NCBI GenBank assembly: GCA_002368865.1
Contig: DFDT01000078.1
Span: forward strand, 1-17,039
Origin: Lachnospiraceae bacterium UBA3821
GTDB taxonomy: Bacteria; Bacillota; Clostridia; Lachnospirales; Lachnospiraceae
Reading direction: 5' to 3'
Length of the DNA: 17,039 nucleotides
How positions within the stretch are numbered: the stretch's first letter is position 1; each line of letters begins with the position of its first letter. This document shows positions 7,718 through 15,940 of the stretch, piece after piece. The translations under genes were made by a program, and so were the position numbers. The notes under the pieces were generated by a model. It was not told where the DNA came from and made no database searches. It was given only the letters and a program-made list of their open reading frames with translations.

Positions 7718-9403
7718 TTAGCTGAAGTAGCTGACTGCCTCCTCCAGCTTCTCCACCAATCCGACGATTTCAGCCGTATGCTGGGAAATATCCGCGATAC
7801 TCTCCGTAACATTCTCCACAGCTGCGGCCACTTCTTCACTTGCCGCTGCATTCTCCTCAGAAATAGCAGACAGATCACTGACATTCTCCACAATCTCTTC
7901 CTTGATCCTTGCCAGAGCCTCCGTATGCTCTTCCACCACCTGGATTGCGTTTACACTCTCCTCAATGGCTGCATTCAGATCGCCAAAGCTCTTGTTTGCT
8001 CGATTGATATCGCTCTGCTCCTGAGAGATCAGCTTCTTGATGTTCTCCGCCAGCTGCACTGATGCCTTGGAGTTGGCAAGCACATCAGCGGAAATCTCCT
8101 GAATGCTGGTCGCTCCCTCATTTGACTGGGCTGACAGATCGCCGATGGACTGTGCCACAACTGCGAAACCTCTGCCGGCCTCTCCCGCTCTCGCCGCCTC
8201 AATAGACGCATTCAGGGACAGCAACTTGGTCTGCTCTGCAATGGAAATGATCAGTTCAATCGCTTCGTTTACTTTCTCGATAGATTCATTGGTACGCTGG
8301 ATCTGAGTATGGATCTGATCCACCGCTTTGTTCATCTCATGGCTGGAAGTAAGTACACGTCCCATCTCCTCGGATGCCGTCTTACTGATGGTACGCATCT
8401 GTGCAGCGCCCTTCGCCATATTGGTCGTGTTGGTCGAGATATCTTCAATCTTCATGCCCATGTCCACAACCTGCTCATTGACATTCTGCACATTGTTCGC
8501 CATGGACTGCGCGCCGCCGGAGAGTTCCGAAACCGCCGTATTGATCTGCTCCGCCGCATTGTTGGTGTTCTGGGCGGTATCCTCCACGGAAAGTACACTG
8601 GTGCGGATATTGTCGGCAGAATTCTTGATGGAATCGACGGAATCAACCAGATTCCCCTGGAACGCTTCGAAGGAGTTGATCATGATCTGATTCTCCTTGA
8701 CTGCACTGTGTGCATCCACCTTTTCATGGATCTTACCTTTGGAAAGCTTCTCCATGCTCCCTGACATAGCCACAATGGGCGCCTTCACAACACCTGCCAG
8801 CACCACGATCAGGATCACAAAAACAATAGAAATTACCAAAGCCACAATGATCATCTTAGTAGCCAGACCACTGATGGCCTTAGTCACCGTCTCCGCCTTC
8901 TCGCCGGCAAAAGTCATTCCGATGATCTTACCGGTGGAATCCTTTAGCGGCAGATAATCCACATAATACGTTTCATTGTTGATCTTCACCGTCTCGGAGG
9001 TATAATGCTCCCCATTCTTCAGCACCTTTGCGATTACTTCATCAGAAGCCTTTGTTCCCTCTGCACGCTTTCCCGCATCATCCTTGATGGAGGACATCAC
9101 CCGGGTATCTCCCTGAAACAGCGTCATCACCACATTGTGATCCAGCAAGGTGTCCACATAATCGTAATCCTTATCAGTCAATCCTCCCTGTGCAAGCTGA
9201 TCTGCAAACTGCTCCTCTGCGTACATATTGAACGATTCATTCACCATCGCCAGCTCAGAATGCACATTCTCCTTCACCGTGTCCGCAGTGTCCAGGATCG
9301 ATACGATCAAAATTGCCAAACCCGTACAGACCATCGGAATCAATCCGAACAACAGCAACATCTTCATCATACTGAATTTTGAAACCTTTTTTTCCCCCGC
9401 CAT
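7718..9403 (-). CDS. Methyl-accepting chemotaxis protein, Cache-type sensor
   Basis: 561 aa. TM1 spans ~15-37 and TM2 ~183-205. The ~145-residue extracytoplasmic part has the single-Cache pattern ([21 protein letters not shown] strand, [33 protein letters not shown] strands). A short HAMP-like region follows at ~206-255. The long helical signalling domain has a clear hairpin tip (~388-425) with [20 protein letters not shown] and [18 protein letters not shown], where CheA and CheW bind. It ends without a CheR-docking pentapeptide. GAGGG lies 8 nt before the ATG. No other chemotaxis or flagellar gene is in the window, so it is an orphan receptor here. Ligand unknown. Confidence 0.96.
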   Translation of the reverse strand: MAGEKKVSKFSMMKMLLLFGLIPMVCTGLAILIVSILDTADTVKENVHSELAMVNESFNMYAEEQFADQLAQGGLTDKDYDYVDTLLDHNVVMTLFQGDTRVMSSIKDDAGKRAEGTKASDEVIAKVLKNGEHYTSETVKINNETYYVDYLPLKDSTGKIIGMTFAGEKAETVTKAISGLATKMIIVALVISIVFVILIVVLAGVVKAPIVAMSGSMEKLSKGKIHEKVDAHSAVKENQIMINSFEAFQGNLVDSVDSIKNSADNIRTSVLSVEDTAQNTNNAAEQINTAVSELSGGAQSMANNVQNVNEQVVDMGMKIEDISTNTTNMAKGAAQMRTISKTASEEMGRVLTSSHEMNKAVDQIHTQIQRTNESIEKVNEAIELIISIAEQTKLLSLNASIEAARAGEAGRGFAVVAQSIGDLSAQSNEGATSIQEISADVLANSKASVQLAENIKKLISQEQSDINRANKSFGDLNAAIEESVNAIQVVEEHTEALARIKEEIVENVSDLSAISEENAAASEEVAAAVENVTESIADISQHTAEIVGLVEKLEEAVSYFS

Positions 9404-9430
9404 ATGTAGTTCCCTCTTTCCTTCATGAAT

Positions 9431-9471
9431 TTGTACAAAAAAAATTTTTAAGGTCTTTTTTTATTGTACAA
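9431..9471. repeat. Pair of TTGTACAA palindromes, operator-like
   Basis: The perfect 8-bp palindrome TTGTACAA occurs at 9431-9438 and 9464-9471, 33 bp apart (about three helical turns). The second overlaps the -10 box and the first lies in the early transcribed leader. ATTGTA and TACAAT also form an inverted repeat with a 7-bp gap at about 9463-9481. The spacing suits a repressor binding both sites, but no regulator can be named. The region is very A/T-rich, so chance is possible. Confidence 0.4.
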
Positions 9472-9491
9472 AAAATACAATATTCTGTCAA
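9463..9491 (-). promoter_or_regulatory. Promoter of the chemotaxis receptor gene, sigma-A type
   Basis: On the minus strand TTGACA (9491-9486), a 17-nt spacer and TACAAT (9468-9463) give a predicted start near 9456 and a ~53-nt leader. A possible second promoter lies just upstream: TTGTGA (9527-9522), 16 nt, TATAAT (9505-9500). No flagellar sigma-D type element was seen, which is of note for a chemotaxis gene. Confidence 0.8.
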
Positions 9492-9521
9492 GCTGTGCCA
9501 TTATATTTGTCGTTATTTTTA

Positions 9522-10469
9522 TCACAATCCGACATTCTCGCCGACATACTTAAAATCTAGTCTGTCCAAGAGATCCACTCCCTGCGCCTCACTGGCACCG
9601 CCAAAGAACGAAGCGATCACCCGTATGTGACAAACTTCTCCGGCGGCATTCTTATAATCATAAGAATATTGCAGCAGATCCAGACTTCCTCCCTCCCTGT
9701 TCCTTACAATCGCATAAATACGACCATTTTTACCGGGAATCGCATCACAGAGCATGATCCTGACAGGCTCAACCCAATCGTCATCATCGTCATCTGTATA
9801 TTCCCGCTCCACCGGCAGCTGTATCTCCACTGCAGCACCGGGGTTCATCGTCCCTGCCTCAGAATATGCAATCGTGATATCAGCTATAAATTCATTGTCA
9901 TACTTCAAGTGTCCCTCATAAAATTCCCCATTAAACCCCACCGTCCCCAATTTCAAAGGAGGTTCTTCTTCCTGCCCTTCTTCCCGCCCTTGTTCCACGG
10001 TCTTTGTCACCGTAGCCGGCACCGGTCTGCCTACCTGCTCCGCAACAGCCAGATCCACCTCGGGATCTCCGGTATAACTCAGACTGACGCCTCGATAGAC
10101 GAATGGCATATCCCGTACAATCCCCTTCTCCTTCTGTTCATCACTTTCATCATATTCCACATTTCCAAGCAACCGCTCTTCCTGATTTTCATTCCCCGCC
10201 TGCACATTTTTTGTATCCGGTTCTGCTTTTCCAGCATCTTCGGGAACCGCTCTCTGACCGTTATCCCTGAGCACATCATTCCGATAGGCATCCACTTCTT
10301 CTTCCTTTGTGATGATATGGCTTTTGGGCGCATAGGTAAAAAAATCATCCTCCATCAGCCCACAGCCGCCCGCACACAAAAGCAGCCCAAACGCACCCAT
10401 AAAAGCCGCCAGCTTGTGCGCAACATGCCTCTTCTGTATCTTTTTTTTCGTGTCAAGCTGTTTTCCCAT
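9522..10469 (-). CDS. Probable exported lipoprotein, acidic, function unknown
   Basis: 315 aa from the ATG at 10469, with GGAGG 9 nt upstream; an earlier TTG reading would put that site inside the gene. A long basic n-region (MGKQLDTKKKIQKRHVAHK) and a hydrophobic core lead to AGGC with Cys36. The lipobox is unusual (Ala at -3), so lipid anchoring is likely but not certain. Residues ~45-130 are charged and low-complexity. The rest looks like a beta-rich extracytoplasmic domain and contains a run of six Asp (TDDDDDDWVEP). No known family recognised. It is the first gene after ssrA and has no clear promoter of its own, so it may be read from the tmRNA promoter. Confidence 0.82.
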   Translation of the reverse strand: MGKQLDTKKKIQKRHVAHKLAAFMGAFGLLLCAGGCGLMEDDFFTYAPKSHIITKEEEVDAYRNDVLRDNGQRAVPEDAGKAEPDTKNVQAGNENQEERLLGNVEYDESDEQKEKGIVRDMPFVYRGVSLSYTGDPEVDLAVAEQVGRPVPATVTKTVEQGREEGQEEEPPLKLGTVGFNGEFYEGHLKYDNEFIADITIAYSEAGTMNPGAAVEIQLPVEREYTDDDDDDWVEPVRIMLCDAIPGKNGRIYAIVRNREGGSLDLLQYSYDYKNAAGEVCHIRVIASFFGGASEAQGVDLLDRLDFKYVGENVGL

Positions 10470-10519
10470 AAAAAAATACCTCCGCAAAGCCTGTCAAGTG
10501 TCAGGTTGCTGAGTAAATT

Positions 10520-10603
10520 AAAGTGGAGCAGACGGGAGTCAGAACCCACCGGGTTCGACTCCTCATCGATTCCCATAAAGTGGAGTAGACGGGAGTCGAA
10601 CCC
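10520..10603. repeat. Duplicated tmRNA 3' end (attachment-site-like scar)
   Basis: Plus strand 10577-10603, which holds the tmRNA acceptor and T-arm 3' half, is repeated at 10520-10547 with one substitution and one inserted base (27 vs 28 nt, offset 57 bp). Between them, GGTTCGACTCC near 10552-10562 is an inverted copy of the same T-arm core; it pairs with the degenerate copy as a 12-bp stem with one bulged A and a 3-nt loop. Integrases that use ssrA regenerate the gene end and leave the displaced end at the far junction; a degenerate copy so close suggests a lost element. The hairpin lacks a proper T-run, so it is a poor terminator. Confidence 0.7.
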
Positions 10604-10964
10604 GTGTCCAAAAGCCCATTCCCTGTCCTTCTACTATCATAGTCAGCTGTTCTCGAGTTCTGCGCTCACGTTCCCCTTGTGGCTGTCAGATGACGAACGC
10701 ACCACGCAGGTAGCTTCATATTACGCCCATCTCACGCAAAGCTTTGTGAGAGTCGTTTCCCATATCATGACGCCCGCGACCCTCCGTATGGGTGCAGAGG
10801 ACGGACGAGCCGTAAAGACGGCGTCGCTTACCACCTAATCCCAGAGATTAAGCAGCAAGTGCATACTGATTGTCATCAGCGTTTAATTTAAGTTTGCCAT
10901 TTAACGCATTGCGTGCGGATAGCTTCTCCAGCTGCAAGACCCCTGTCGAAACCTTTACTACCCC
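10581..10964 (-). ncRNA. ssrA: Transfer-messenger RNA (tmRNA)
   Basis: 384 nt. The 5' end GGGGTAGTAAAGGTTTCGACAG (10964 downward) and the 3' end CTACTCCA pair as a 7-bp acceptor stem with one G-U. The T arm GGGTTCGACTCCC is intact. CCA is not encoded: the discriminator A at 10581 is followed by CTT. The tag reading frame at 10880-10848 is GCT GAT GAC AAT CAG TAT GCA CTT GCT GCT TAA, giving ADDNQYALAA, preceded by TTAAAC as in other clostridial tmRNAs. The tag marks peptides from stalled ribosomes for proteolysis; SmpB, encoded just upstream, is the partner. The 3' end is partly duplicated downstream. Confidence 0.97.
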
Positions 10965-11018
10965 TTATGAAATTGTATGATAAACCGCATTTATCAAATG
11001 CTGTTATCTGTAAATTTA

Positions 11019-11047
11019 ATTATAGCAAACAGACATTCTTATGTCAA
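11019..11047 (-). promoter_or_regulatory. ssrA promoter, full consensus
   Basis: On the minus strand TTGACA (11047-11042), a 17-nt spacer and TATAAT (11024-11019) match the sigma-A consensus at all 12 positions. Transcription would start near 11012, leaving a ~48-nt precursor leader before the mature tmRNA 5' end. The -35 lies ~21 nt after the smpB stop with no terminator between, so some read-through from smpB is also possible. Confidence 0.92.
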
Positions 11048-11068
11048 TCAACCTGTTTGTTCTTCCCC

Positions 11069-11536
11069 TTACAGATTTTTTACTTTAAACTCTCTCTCCG
11101 TCTCTCTTCTGGCATCTTTCTTCGCGATGCTTTCCCGCTTGTCGTAAAGTTTCTTACCGCGGGCCAGCCCGATCTCCACCTTCACTTTGCCATTTTTAAA
11201 ATAGACCTGCAGAGGTACCAGTGTGTAACCTTTTTCCCTGATCTTCCCCTCCAGTTTATTGATCTCCTGGCGATGCATGAGAAGCTTCTTCACGCGCAGC
11301 GGATCCTTGTTAAACAAGTTTCCCTTTTCGTATGGAGAAACATGCATGCCATAGACGAACACCTCTCCGTTCTCAATGCGCACAAAACTTTCTTTAATGC
11401 TGCACTTTCCCATGCGAATGGATTTCACTTCCGTGCCGTGCAGTGCCACTCCGGTCTCATACGTTTCATCAATAAAATAATCGTGATATGCTTTTTTATT
11501 GTTTGCCCCCAGCTTCTGCGGCTCGTTTTTTTCCAT
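11069..11536 (-). CDS. smpB: SsrA-binding protein SmpB
   Basis: 155 aa, the usual length. Family motifs are all present: [98 protein letters not shown]. The basic C-terminal tail ([15 protein letters not shown]) enters the mRNA channel of the stalled ribosome in this family. SmpB carries tmRNA to the empty A site. GGAGG lies 9 nt before the ATG. It follows rnr by 73 nt and precedes ssrA, the classic trans-translation arrangement. Confidence 0.98.
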   Translation of the reverse strand: MEKNEPQKLGANNKKAYHDYFIDETYETGVALHGTEVKSIRMGKCSIKESFVRIENGEVFVYGMHVSPYEKGNLFNKDPLRVKKLLMHRQEINKLEGKIREKGYTLVPLQVYFKNGKVKVEIGLARGKKLYDKRESIAKKDARRETEREFKVKNL

Positions 11537-11609
11537 TTCCTGTTTCCTCCGTCATCTGCGCTGCCAGTCTGTTCTGTCTGTCCGGTCTGCCGAAGCCCGA
11601 AACGGATTT

Positions 11610-13898
11610 CTACGCCGGCTCAAAATCTATGGTTCGTGTGAAACGGTCACATTCCACCACGCGCACTCTCATGGGCATCCCCAGCTTGTAGCTTTTGCCG
11701 GTAGCACTCCCAGCCATCTCGCAGGCAGATTCATTAAAATAATAATAGTCGCCTTCCAATCGGGACACATGTACCAGCCCCTCCACGGTATTGGGCAGCT
11801 CCACATAAATGCCCCACGCCGTCACACCGCTGATCACACCGTCAAATTCCTCATCGATATGCTGCTCCATGAACTCGACCTTTTTCAGCTTGTCCGTTTC
11901 CCGTTCCGCCTCGTCCGCGCGCCGTTCCAGCTTCGATGCGGCATCCGCCACACCGGGCAGGATATCCCTGTAATGAGACGCCCGCTCTTCATTCAGCCTG
12001 CCTCTGAGCTGTTCCTTGATGATCCGGTGGATCTGCAGATCCGGGTAACGTCTGATCGGCGAAGTAAAATGACAATAGTACTTGCTCGCCAGCCCGAAAT
12101 GCCCGCTGCTCTCCACAGAGTATTTTGCCTGTTTCATGCTGCGGAGCGTAAGCCTTGCAATCATCGGCTCTTCCGGCGTTCCCTCTATCCGCTCCAAAAG
12201 TTTCTGGATTTCCTTAGGGTGTACCTCCATGCTGCCCACCTTGCTGCCACGCTTGTCCGTTGCTTTCATAAAATAACCGAAATTGTGAAGGAACAGCGCC
12301 AGCTTCTGAATTTTATCGGGATCCGGCACATCATGCACCCGATACACAAAGGGCACTTCCAGCCAGTAAAAATGCTGCGCCACCGTCTCGTTCGCCGCCA
12401 GCATGAATTCCTCGATCAGGTTCGTCGCCACATTGCGCTCGTAAGGCTTGATCTCCGTAGGATGCCCCTCCTTGTCCAGCAAGATCTTACATTCCGGGAA
12501 ATCAAAATCAATTGCGCCGCGCTTCCTGCGCTTTTCCCGCAGGATTGCCGCCAGATCGCGCATCAGGCAAAACATAGGGAGCAATGCCACATCCTCAGAT
12601 GCGATCTCGACATCTCCTGCCGGTCCGGCTGCCTCCTCATTTGCAGTTTTCTCCGCCTCCGTCTCCTCTAACAGCGTCCGCACCACATTGTAGGACATCC
12701 GCCTGTCCACTCGAATCACAGACTCACAGATCTCATAATCCACGATCTCCCCTTTGCGGTCAATCTTCATCAGACAACTCAGCGCCAGCCTGTCCTCTCC
12801 TGCATTCAAAGAGCAGATTCCATTGGAAAGTGCGTGCGGCAACATGGGGATCACCCGATCCACCAGATAGACACTGGTTCCCCGCTTCAAGGCCTCCCTG
12901 TCCAGAGCAGAGTTCTCCTGCACATAATTGGTCACATCCGCAATATGCACACCCAGATGATAATTCTCCCCGTCAAAGGTCACATGCACCGCATCATCCA
13001 GATCCTTGGCATCCTCCCCGTCGATGGTCACCATCTGCACATCCCGCAGGTCTCTCCTGCCCGCCCTGTCGGCCTCCGAAACCGGACGCGCCACACGCTC
13101 CACCTGCTGCAGCACTTTCTCCGGAAATTCCACCGGCAGCTCGTATCCTCGCACAATAGACATGATATCCACGCCGGGATCATTGATGTGCCCCAGGATT
13201 TCCGTAATCTTCCCCGACGGGTTCTGTATCCCGCCGTGTCTCCCCGTCAAACTGTTCTGCCCGGTACCGTAATCCGTGATCTCCACCACGACCTTATGCC
13301 CGGTCACCGCTCCTTTTGAAACTTCCTCCGGCACGAAAATATCACAGGGTATCCGGGTATTGTCAGGGATCACAAAACCATAATGTCCTCTGCCCTTCTC
13401 ATAAGTGCCGACCACCGAAGTGATCCCCCGCTGTATGATGCGGATCACCCGAGCCTCCTGCCTGCGGCCTCCGTTGCGACCGCTGCCCGCAGGATTTGAG
13501 CCGAGGCTGTCCGCGCGTCCTTTGGTATGTCCGTCGGCACGCCTGTCCGGCACCCGCAGCATGACCTGCACAATATCCTTGTGAAAAGCACCGCCGGTAT
13601 CCTCCTCAGGAATAAACAGATCCTCCTCCCTGCCCTCGATCTCCACAAAGCCGAACCCCTTTGCATTGCCGATGAACGTCCCGGTAAGGACACTGCCATC
13701 CCCTTTGACATACTTTCCCCGCGGAGTGAGCATCAGCTTGCCCTCCAGCAGAAGTTCCCGCAGACAGGTCTGTAATTCCTCCCTGTCCTGTTTGTCCACC
13801 TGCATGAATGCCGCGAGCTCCTTCTCCTTCATGGGCGCGTAAAGAGACGAGTTCAGCAGCTCACATATTCTGTTTTTTCGGTCTTCCCTCTTATCCAC
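11610..13898 (-). CDS. rnr: Ribonuclease R (3'-5' exoribonuclease)
   Basis: About 762 aa. The start is uncertain: GTG at 13898 has AGGAG with ideal 8-nt spacing; ATGs at 13904 and 13916 are also in frame but have badly spaced sites. Domains: N-terminal winged helix (~10-65), two cold-shock OB folds (~65-125 and ~155-215), the RNB catalytic domain with the Asp cluster DGEDAKDLDDAV (~293-304) and HFTSPIRRYPDLQIHR, and a C-terminal S1 domain. A Gly/Arg/Ser-rich insert (~117-150) separates the OB folds, and an Ala/Glu-rich insert lies within RNB. There is no long basic tail after S1, unlike E. coli. RNase R degrades structured RNA and, with SmpB/tmRNA, the faulty mRNA of stalled ribosomes. Confidence 0.97.
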   Translation of the reverse strand: MDKREDRKNRICELLNSSLYAPMKEKELAAFMQVDKQDREELQTCLRELLLEGKLMLTPRGKYVKGDGSVLTGTFIGNAKGFGFVEIEGREEDLFIPEEDTGGAFHKDIVQVMLRVPDRRADGHTKGRADSLGSNPAGSGRNGGRRQEARVIRIIQRGITSVVGTYEKGRGHYGFVIPDNTRIPCDIFVPEEVSKGAVTGHKVVVEITDYGTGQNSLTGRHGGIQNPSGKITEILGHINDPGVDIMSIVRGYELPVEFPEKVLQQVERVARPVSEADRAGRRDLRDVQMVTIDGEDAKDLDDAVHVTFDGENYHLGVHIADVTNYVQENSALDREALKRGTSVYLVDRVIPMLPHALSNGICSLNAGEDRLALSCLMKIDRKGEIVDYEICESVIRVDRRMSYNVVRTLLEETEAEKTANEEAAGPAGDVEIASEDVALLPMFCLMRDLAAILREKRRKRGAIDFDFPECKILLDKEGHPTEIKPYERNVATNLIEEFMLAANETVAQHFYWLEVPFVYRVHDVPDPDKIQKLALFLHNFGYFMKATDKRGSKVGSMEVHPKEIQKLLERIEGTPEEPMIARLTLRSMKQAKYSVESSGHFGLASKYYCHFTSPIRRYPDLQIHRIIKEQLRGRLNEERASHYRDILPGVADAASKLERRADEAERETDKLKKVEFMEQHIDEEFDGVISGVTAWGIYVELPNTVEGLVHVSRLEGDYYYFNESACEMAGSATGKSYKLGMPMRVRVVECDRFTRTIDFEPA

Positions 13899-13933
13899 GT
13901 CCATTGCTCCTGCCATCCGCCTCACTGTCTGCG

Positions 13934-13963
13934 AAAAAAAACACTCTTTTGCAAGAGTGTTTT
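13934..13963 (-). terminator. Rho-independent terminator between secG and rnr
   Basis: The minus strand has an 11-bp perfect stem, AAAACACTCTT with AAGAGTGTTTT, a GCAA loop and a run of T's continuing past the stem. It starts 12 nt after the secG stop. Only ~35 nt separate it from the rnr start, and no rnr promoter is visible in that gap. Confidence 0.93.
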
Positions 13964-13975
13964 CTTTTGTGTCGA

Positions 13976-14215
13976 TTAAAATACATTCAAATTCAGTACC
14001 AATGCCAACACGATGAAGGAAAACGCCAGGATCTTGGTGATCCGCACCAGAAGGCCTTCCATCGAACGCGCTTTATTCTTGCCCCAGTAGGATTCGGCGG
14101 CACCGCTGATCGCTCCCAACCCTGCAGCCTTTCCCTCCTGCATCAATACCAACACAACAAGCGAAACACACACTATAATAAAAACAACCGTTAATACAAC
14201 TCTCAATGCTCCCAT
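13976..14215 (-). CDS. secG: Preprotein translocase subunit SecG
   Basis: 79 aa from the ATG at 14215, which has AGGAGG 6 nt upstream; an earlier in-frame ATG lies 5' of this site. Two hydrophobic helices (~3-24 and ~57-78) flank a cytoplasmic loop with LMQEGKAAGLGAISGAAESYWGKNKARS, the family signature. SecG is the small SecYEG channel subunit that helps protein export. It is the usual neighbour upstream of rnr-smpB-ssrA in Firmicutes. It has its own promoter and terminator. Confidence 0.96.
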   Translation of the reverse strand: MGALRVVLTVVFIIVCVSLVVLVLMQEGKAAGLGAISGAAESYWGKNKARSMEGLLVRITKILAFSFIVLALVLNLNVF

Positions 14216-14244
14216 TTCACACCTCCTAATGTCAAGCATTTTCT

Positions 14245-14273
14245 ATCATAACACATGTTCCGCCTGATTTCAA
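14245..14273 (-). promoter_or_regulatory. secG promoter, sigma-A type
   Basis: On the minus strand TTGAAA (14273-14268), a 17-nt spacer and TATGAT (14250-14245) give a start near 14238 and a short leader ending in AGGAGG. Only a weak 4-bp hairpin lies between the preceding gene and this promoter, so the boundary between the two transcripts is not sharp. Confidence 0.75.
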
Positions 14274-14335
14274 CTGTTTTTTTCGCGAGCATTTTACAGA
14301 CACAACCATATCAAAAATATATACCAGCAAGTCTG

Positions 14336-15940
14336 CTATTCTTTGTACCAGACCGGCGTGGAATTCATAAACAAGTCATAAAGGGAGTCGGCGAATTTTA
14401 CATGCTTTTTATCCATATACTCGACCGCCAGGACCTCCCCGTTATCATTATTTACTTCCAAAGCGAACGAATCATCTCCATCTATGCAGGCACCTCCCAG
14501 GAGGAAAAAATGCCCTTCCGTTATAAAGGAATAATCCCCGGCATAGTTTTCTTTTTCAAAGCTGCCTGTCACATGCTTTTCTATATTTATAGTTGGCAGT
14601 AATCCATATATGTGGAAGCTTTTCTCATCCATATCCCCTTCCAGCATAAAGTAAAAATAGTTTGAAACAAGTTCTTTGATATCCTTGTGAAGAGTAAAGC
14701 CAAGCCTGGCTTCTATTCCGGCAAAATCAACAGAACGCGTCTGTTTTACCGGCTTCCACTGGTAATATCCATCTCTGTCCGGTTCTGAGATCACAAGCCC
14801 GCAATCCACCAGATCTTGTCTCACCGGACACTTGGGGAACGTCTGCCACTCATACAGATATCCGATATTATTCCGGATAAAGAAATACTCCATTGCTTCC
14901 CGGACACCCGCCCCGGGCATCAGAGCGTTCTGCCTTGCGCGGTTCATTTTTGCGGTTTCCTCTTCTATTACAGGTCTTAGCTTTTCCAGTTCTTCATCCT
15001 TGAAAAGCCTCTTCGCGTCATATCCCCAAAAGCGGAGGATCGTTTCCATGTAGCCCAGATTTTTTCTGCTGCTGCCGTCTAACGCGATGTACTTGTGGTC
15101 ATACTCGCCATCATCTGTTACAAAAGCGATCGGCAGATCCTCCCTTTTTCCGATCACCACATAACCCTGCTCTTTTTGAAAACGTTCCAACGGGTAAAAC
15201 TCCAGAGGGATTCCCTTCAATCTGCTTTCTCCGGCAAACTTAAGCCACTCCCTTAAGTCATCCGGGATAATGACCCGATTATTCTTTTCCCACGCGGAAA
15301 TCTCACCTTCCGTTAAAGGACTGCCGAATTCGGCCTTTCCGTACTTTGCCTCCAGACGCTTGCATAAGCTTAACACATATTCTTTTTCCTTGTTCATCAT
15401 GGCGACCGGATCGGGCCCATGGTTTACTTTCTTGGTTACCGTTTTCTCCTTACTGTCTTGCGTCTTTGCTGCCTCTTTTTTGACCTCCGCCTCTTTCCTC
15501 ACAGTATCGCTGAGTTTACAGAACTTTTCAGGGTTTTTAAGCACGCCCAGCAGCCCGTCCAGATTTACCTTCTGATAGGGCAGATCCACGACAGACTCAT
15601 TTTTCGCAAAAACAAGATTTATCTCGGAATTCACCCCCTGATCACAGACAAAGATTTTAACGGTCATGCTCCCGAAAAGAGTTTTGTCCGTCTGCACGGA
15701 CTTTATATTTCTCAGCGAAACACTGATACTTCCCACCAGCACTCCTGGCGTTGAAAACTCAGCCACCAACAATCTGTCCCTGTTCGTAACAGCGACAAAC
15801 CCAAATATTTTATTTCCAGAAAGCACGGACATATTTCCAGTCGTCCTGACCGTGCCATATACCGGATAGATATGCTGTTCTCCCGGCTTGCACAAACAGG
15901 CAAGAGTAATATTCATCCGTTTTGCATCAACTTTAGCCAT
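14336..15940 (-). CDS. PH-like / SMI1-KNR4 / Syd-like multidomain protein
   Basis: 534 aa, no signal peptide, probably cytoplasmic. Residues ~15-130 look like a bacterial PH-like domain (GFVAVTNRDRLLVAEFS, then strands ISVSLRNIKSVQTD and SMTVKIFVCDQG). A Lys/Glu-rich linker spans ~140-175. Residues ~200-305 fit a SMI1/KNR4 (SUKH) domain: LTEGEISAWEKNNRVIIPDDLREWLKF, VVIGKREDLPIAFV, YIALDGSS. Residues ~345-528 resemble Syd (SUKH-2): WQTFPKCPVRQ, YYQWKPV, VDFAGIEARLGFTLHKDIKELVSNYF, NNDNGEVLAVEY, FADSLYDLF. SUKH proteins are often immunity proteins against polymorphic toxins; Syd binds SecY in E. coli. AGGAG lies ~5 nt before the ATG. Domain calls are by eye: SUKH fairly sure, Syd likely, PH tentative. 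Confidence 0.8.
   Translation of the reverse strand: MAKVDAKRMNITLACLCKPGEQHIYPVYGTVRTTGNMSVLSGNKIFGFVAVTNRDRLLVAEFSTPGVLVGSISVSLRNIKSVQTDKTLFGSMTVKIFVCDQGVNSEINLVFAKNESVVDLPYQKVNLDGLLGVLKNPEKFCKLSDTVRKEAEVKKEAAKTQDSKEKTVTKKVNHGPDPVAMMNKEKEYVLSLCKRLEAKYGKAEFGSPLTEGEISAWEKNNRVIIPDDLREWLKFAGESRLKGIPLEFYPLERFQKEQGYVVIGKREDLPIAFVTDDGEYDHKYIALDGSSRKNLGYMETILRFWGYDAKRLFKDEELEKLRPVIEEETAKMNRARQNALMPGAGVREAMEYFFIRNNIGYLYEWQTFPKCPVRQDLVDCGLVISEPDRDGYYQWKPVKQTRSVDFAGIEARLGFTLHKDIKELVSNYFYFMLEGDMDEKSFHIYGLLPTINIEKHVTGSFEKENYAGDYSFITEGHFFLLGGACIDGDDSFALEVNNDNGEVLAVEYMDKKHVKFADSLYDLFMNSTPVWYKE

Noticed and set aside
10527..10565. T-arm hairpin after ssrA as an intrinsic terminator
   Set aside because: The stem is stable but no T-run follows it directly, so termination is not supported; duplication of the tmRNA end explains it better.
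10355..10576. Minus-strand frame MGIDEESNPVG...
   Set aside because: It covers the tmRNA-end duplication and the true start of the lipoprotein gene in another frame; no ribosome binding site supports it.
9627..10838. Plus-strand open frame with KWSRRESNP repeated
   Set aside because: This is the antisense of a lipoprotein gene and of the tmRNA; the repeated peptide comes from the duplicated T-arm. Such peptides are a familiar mis-annotation of tmRNA or tRNA antisense.
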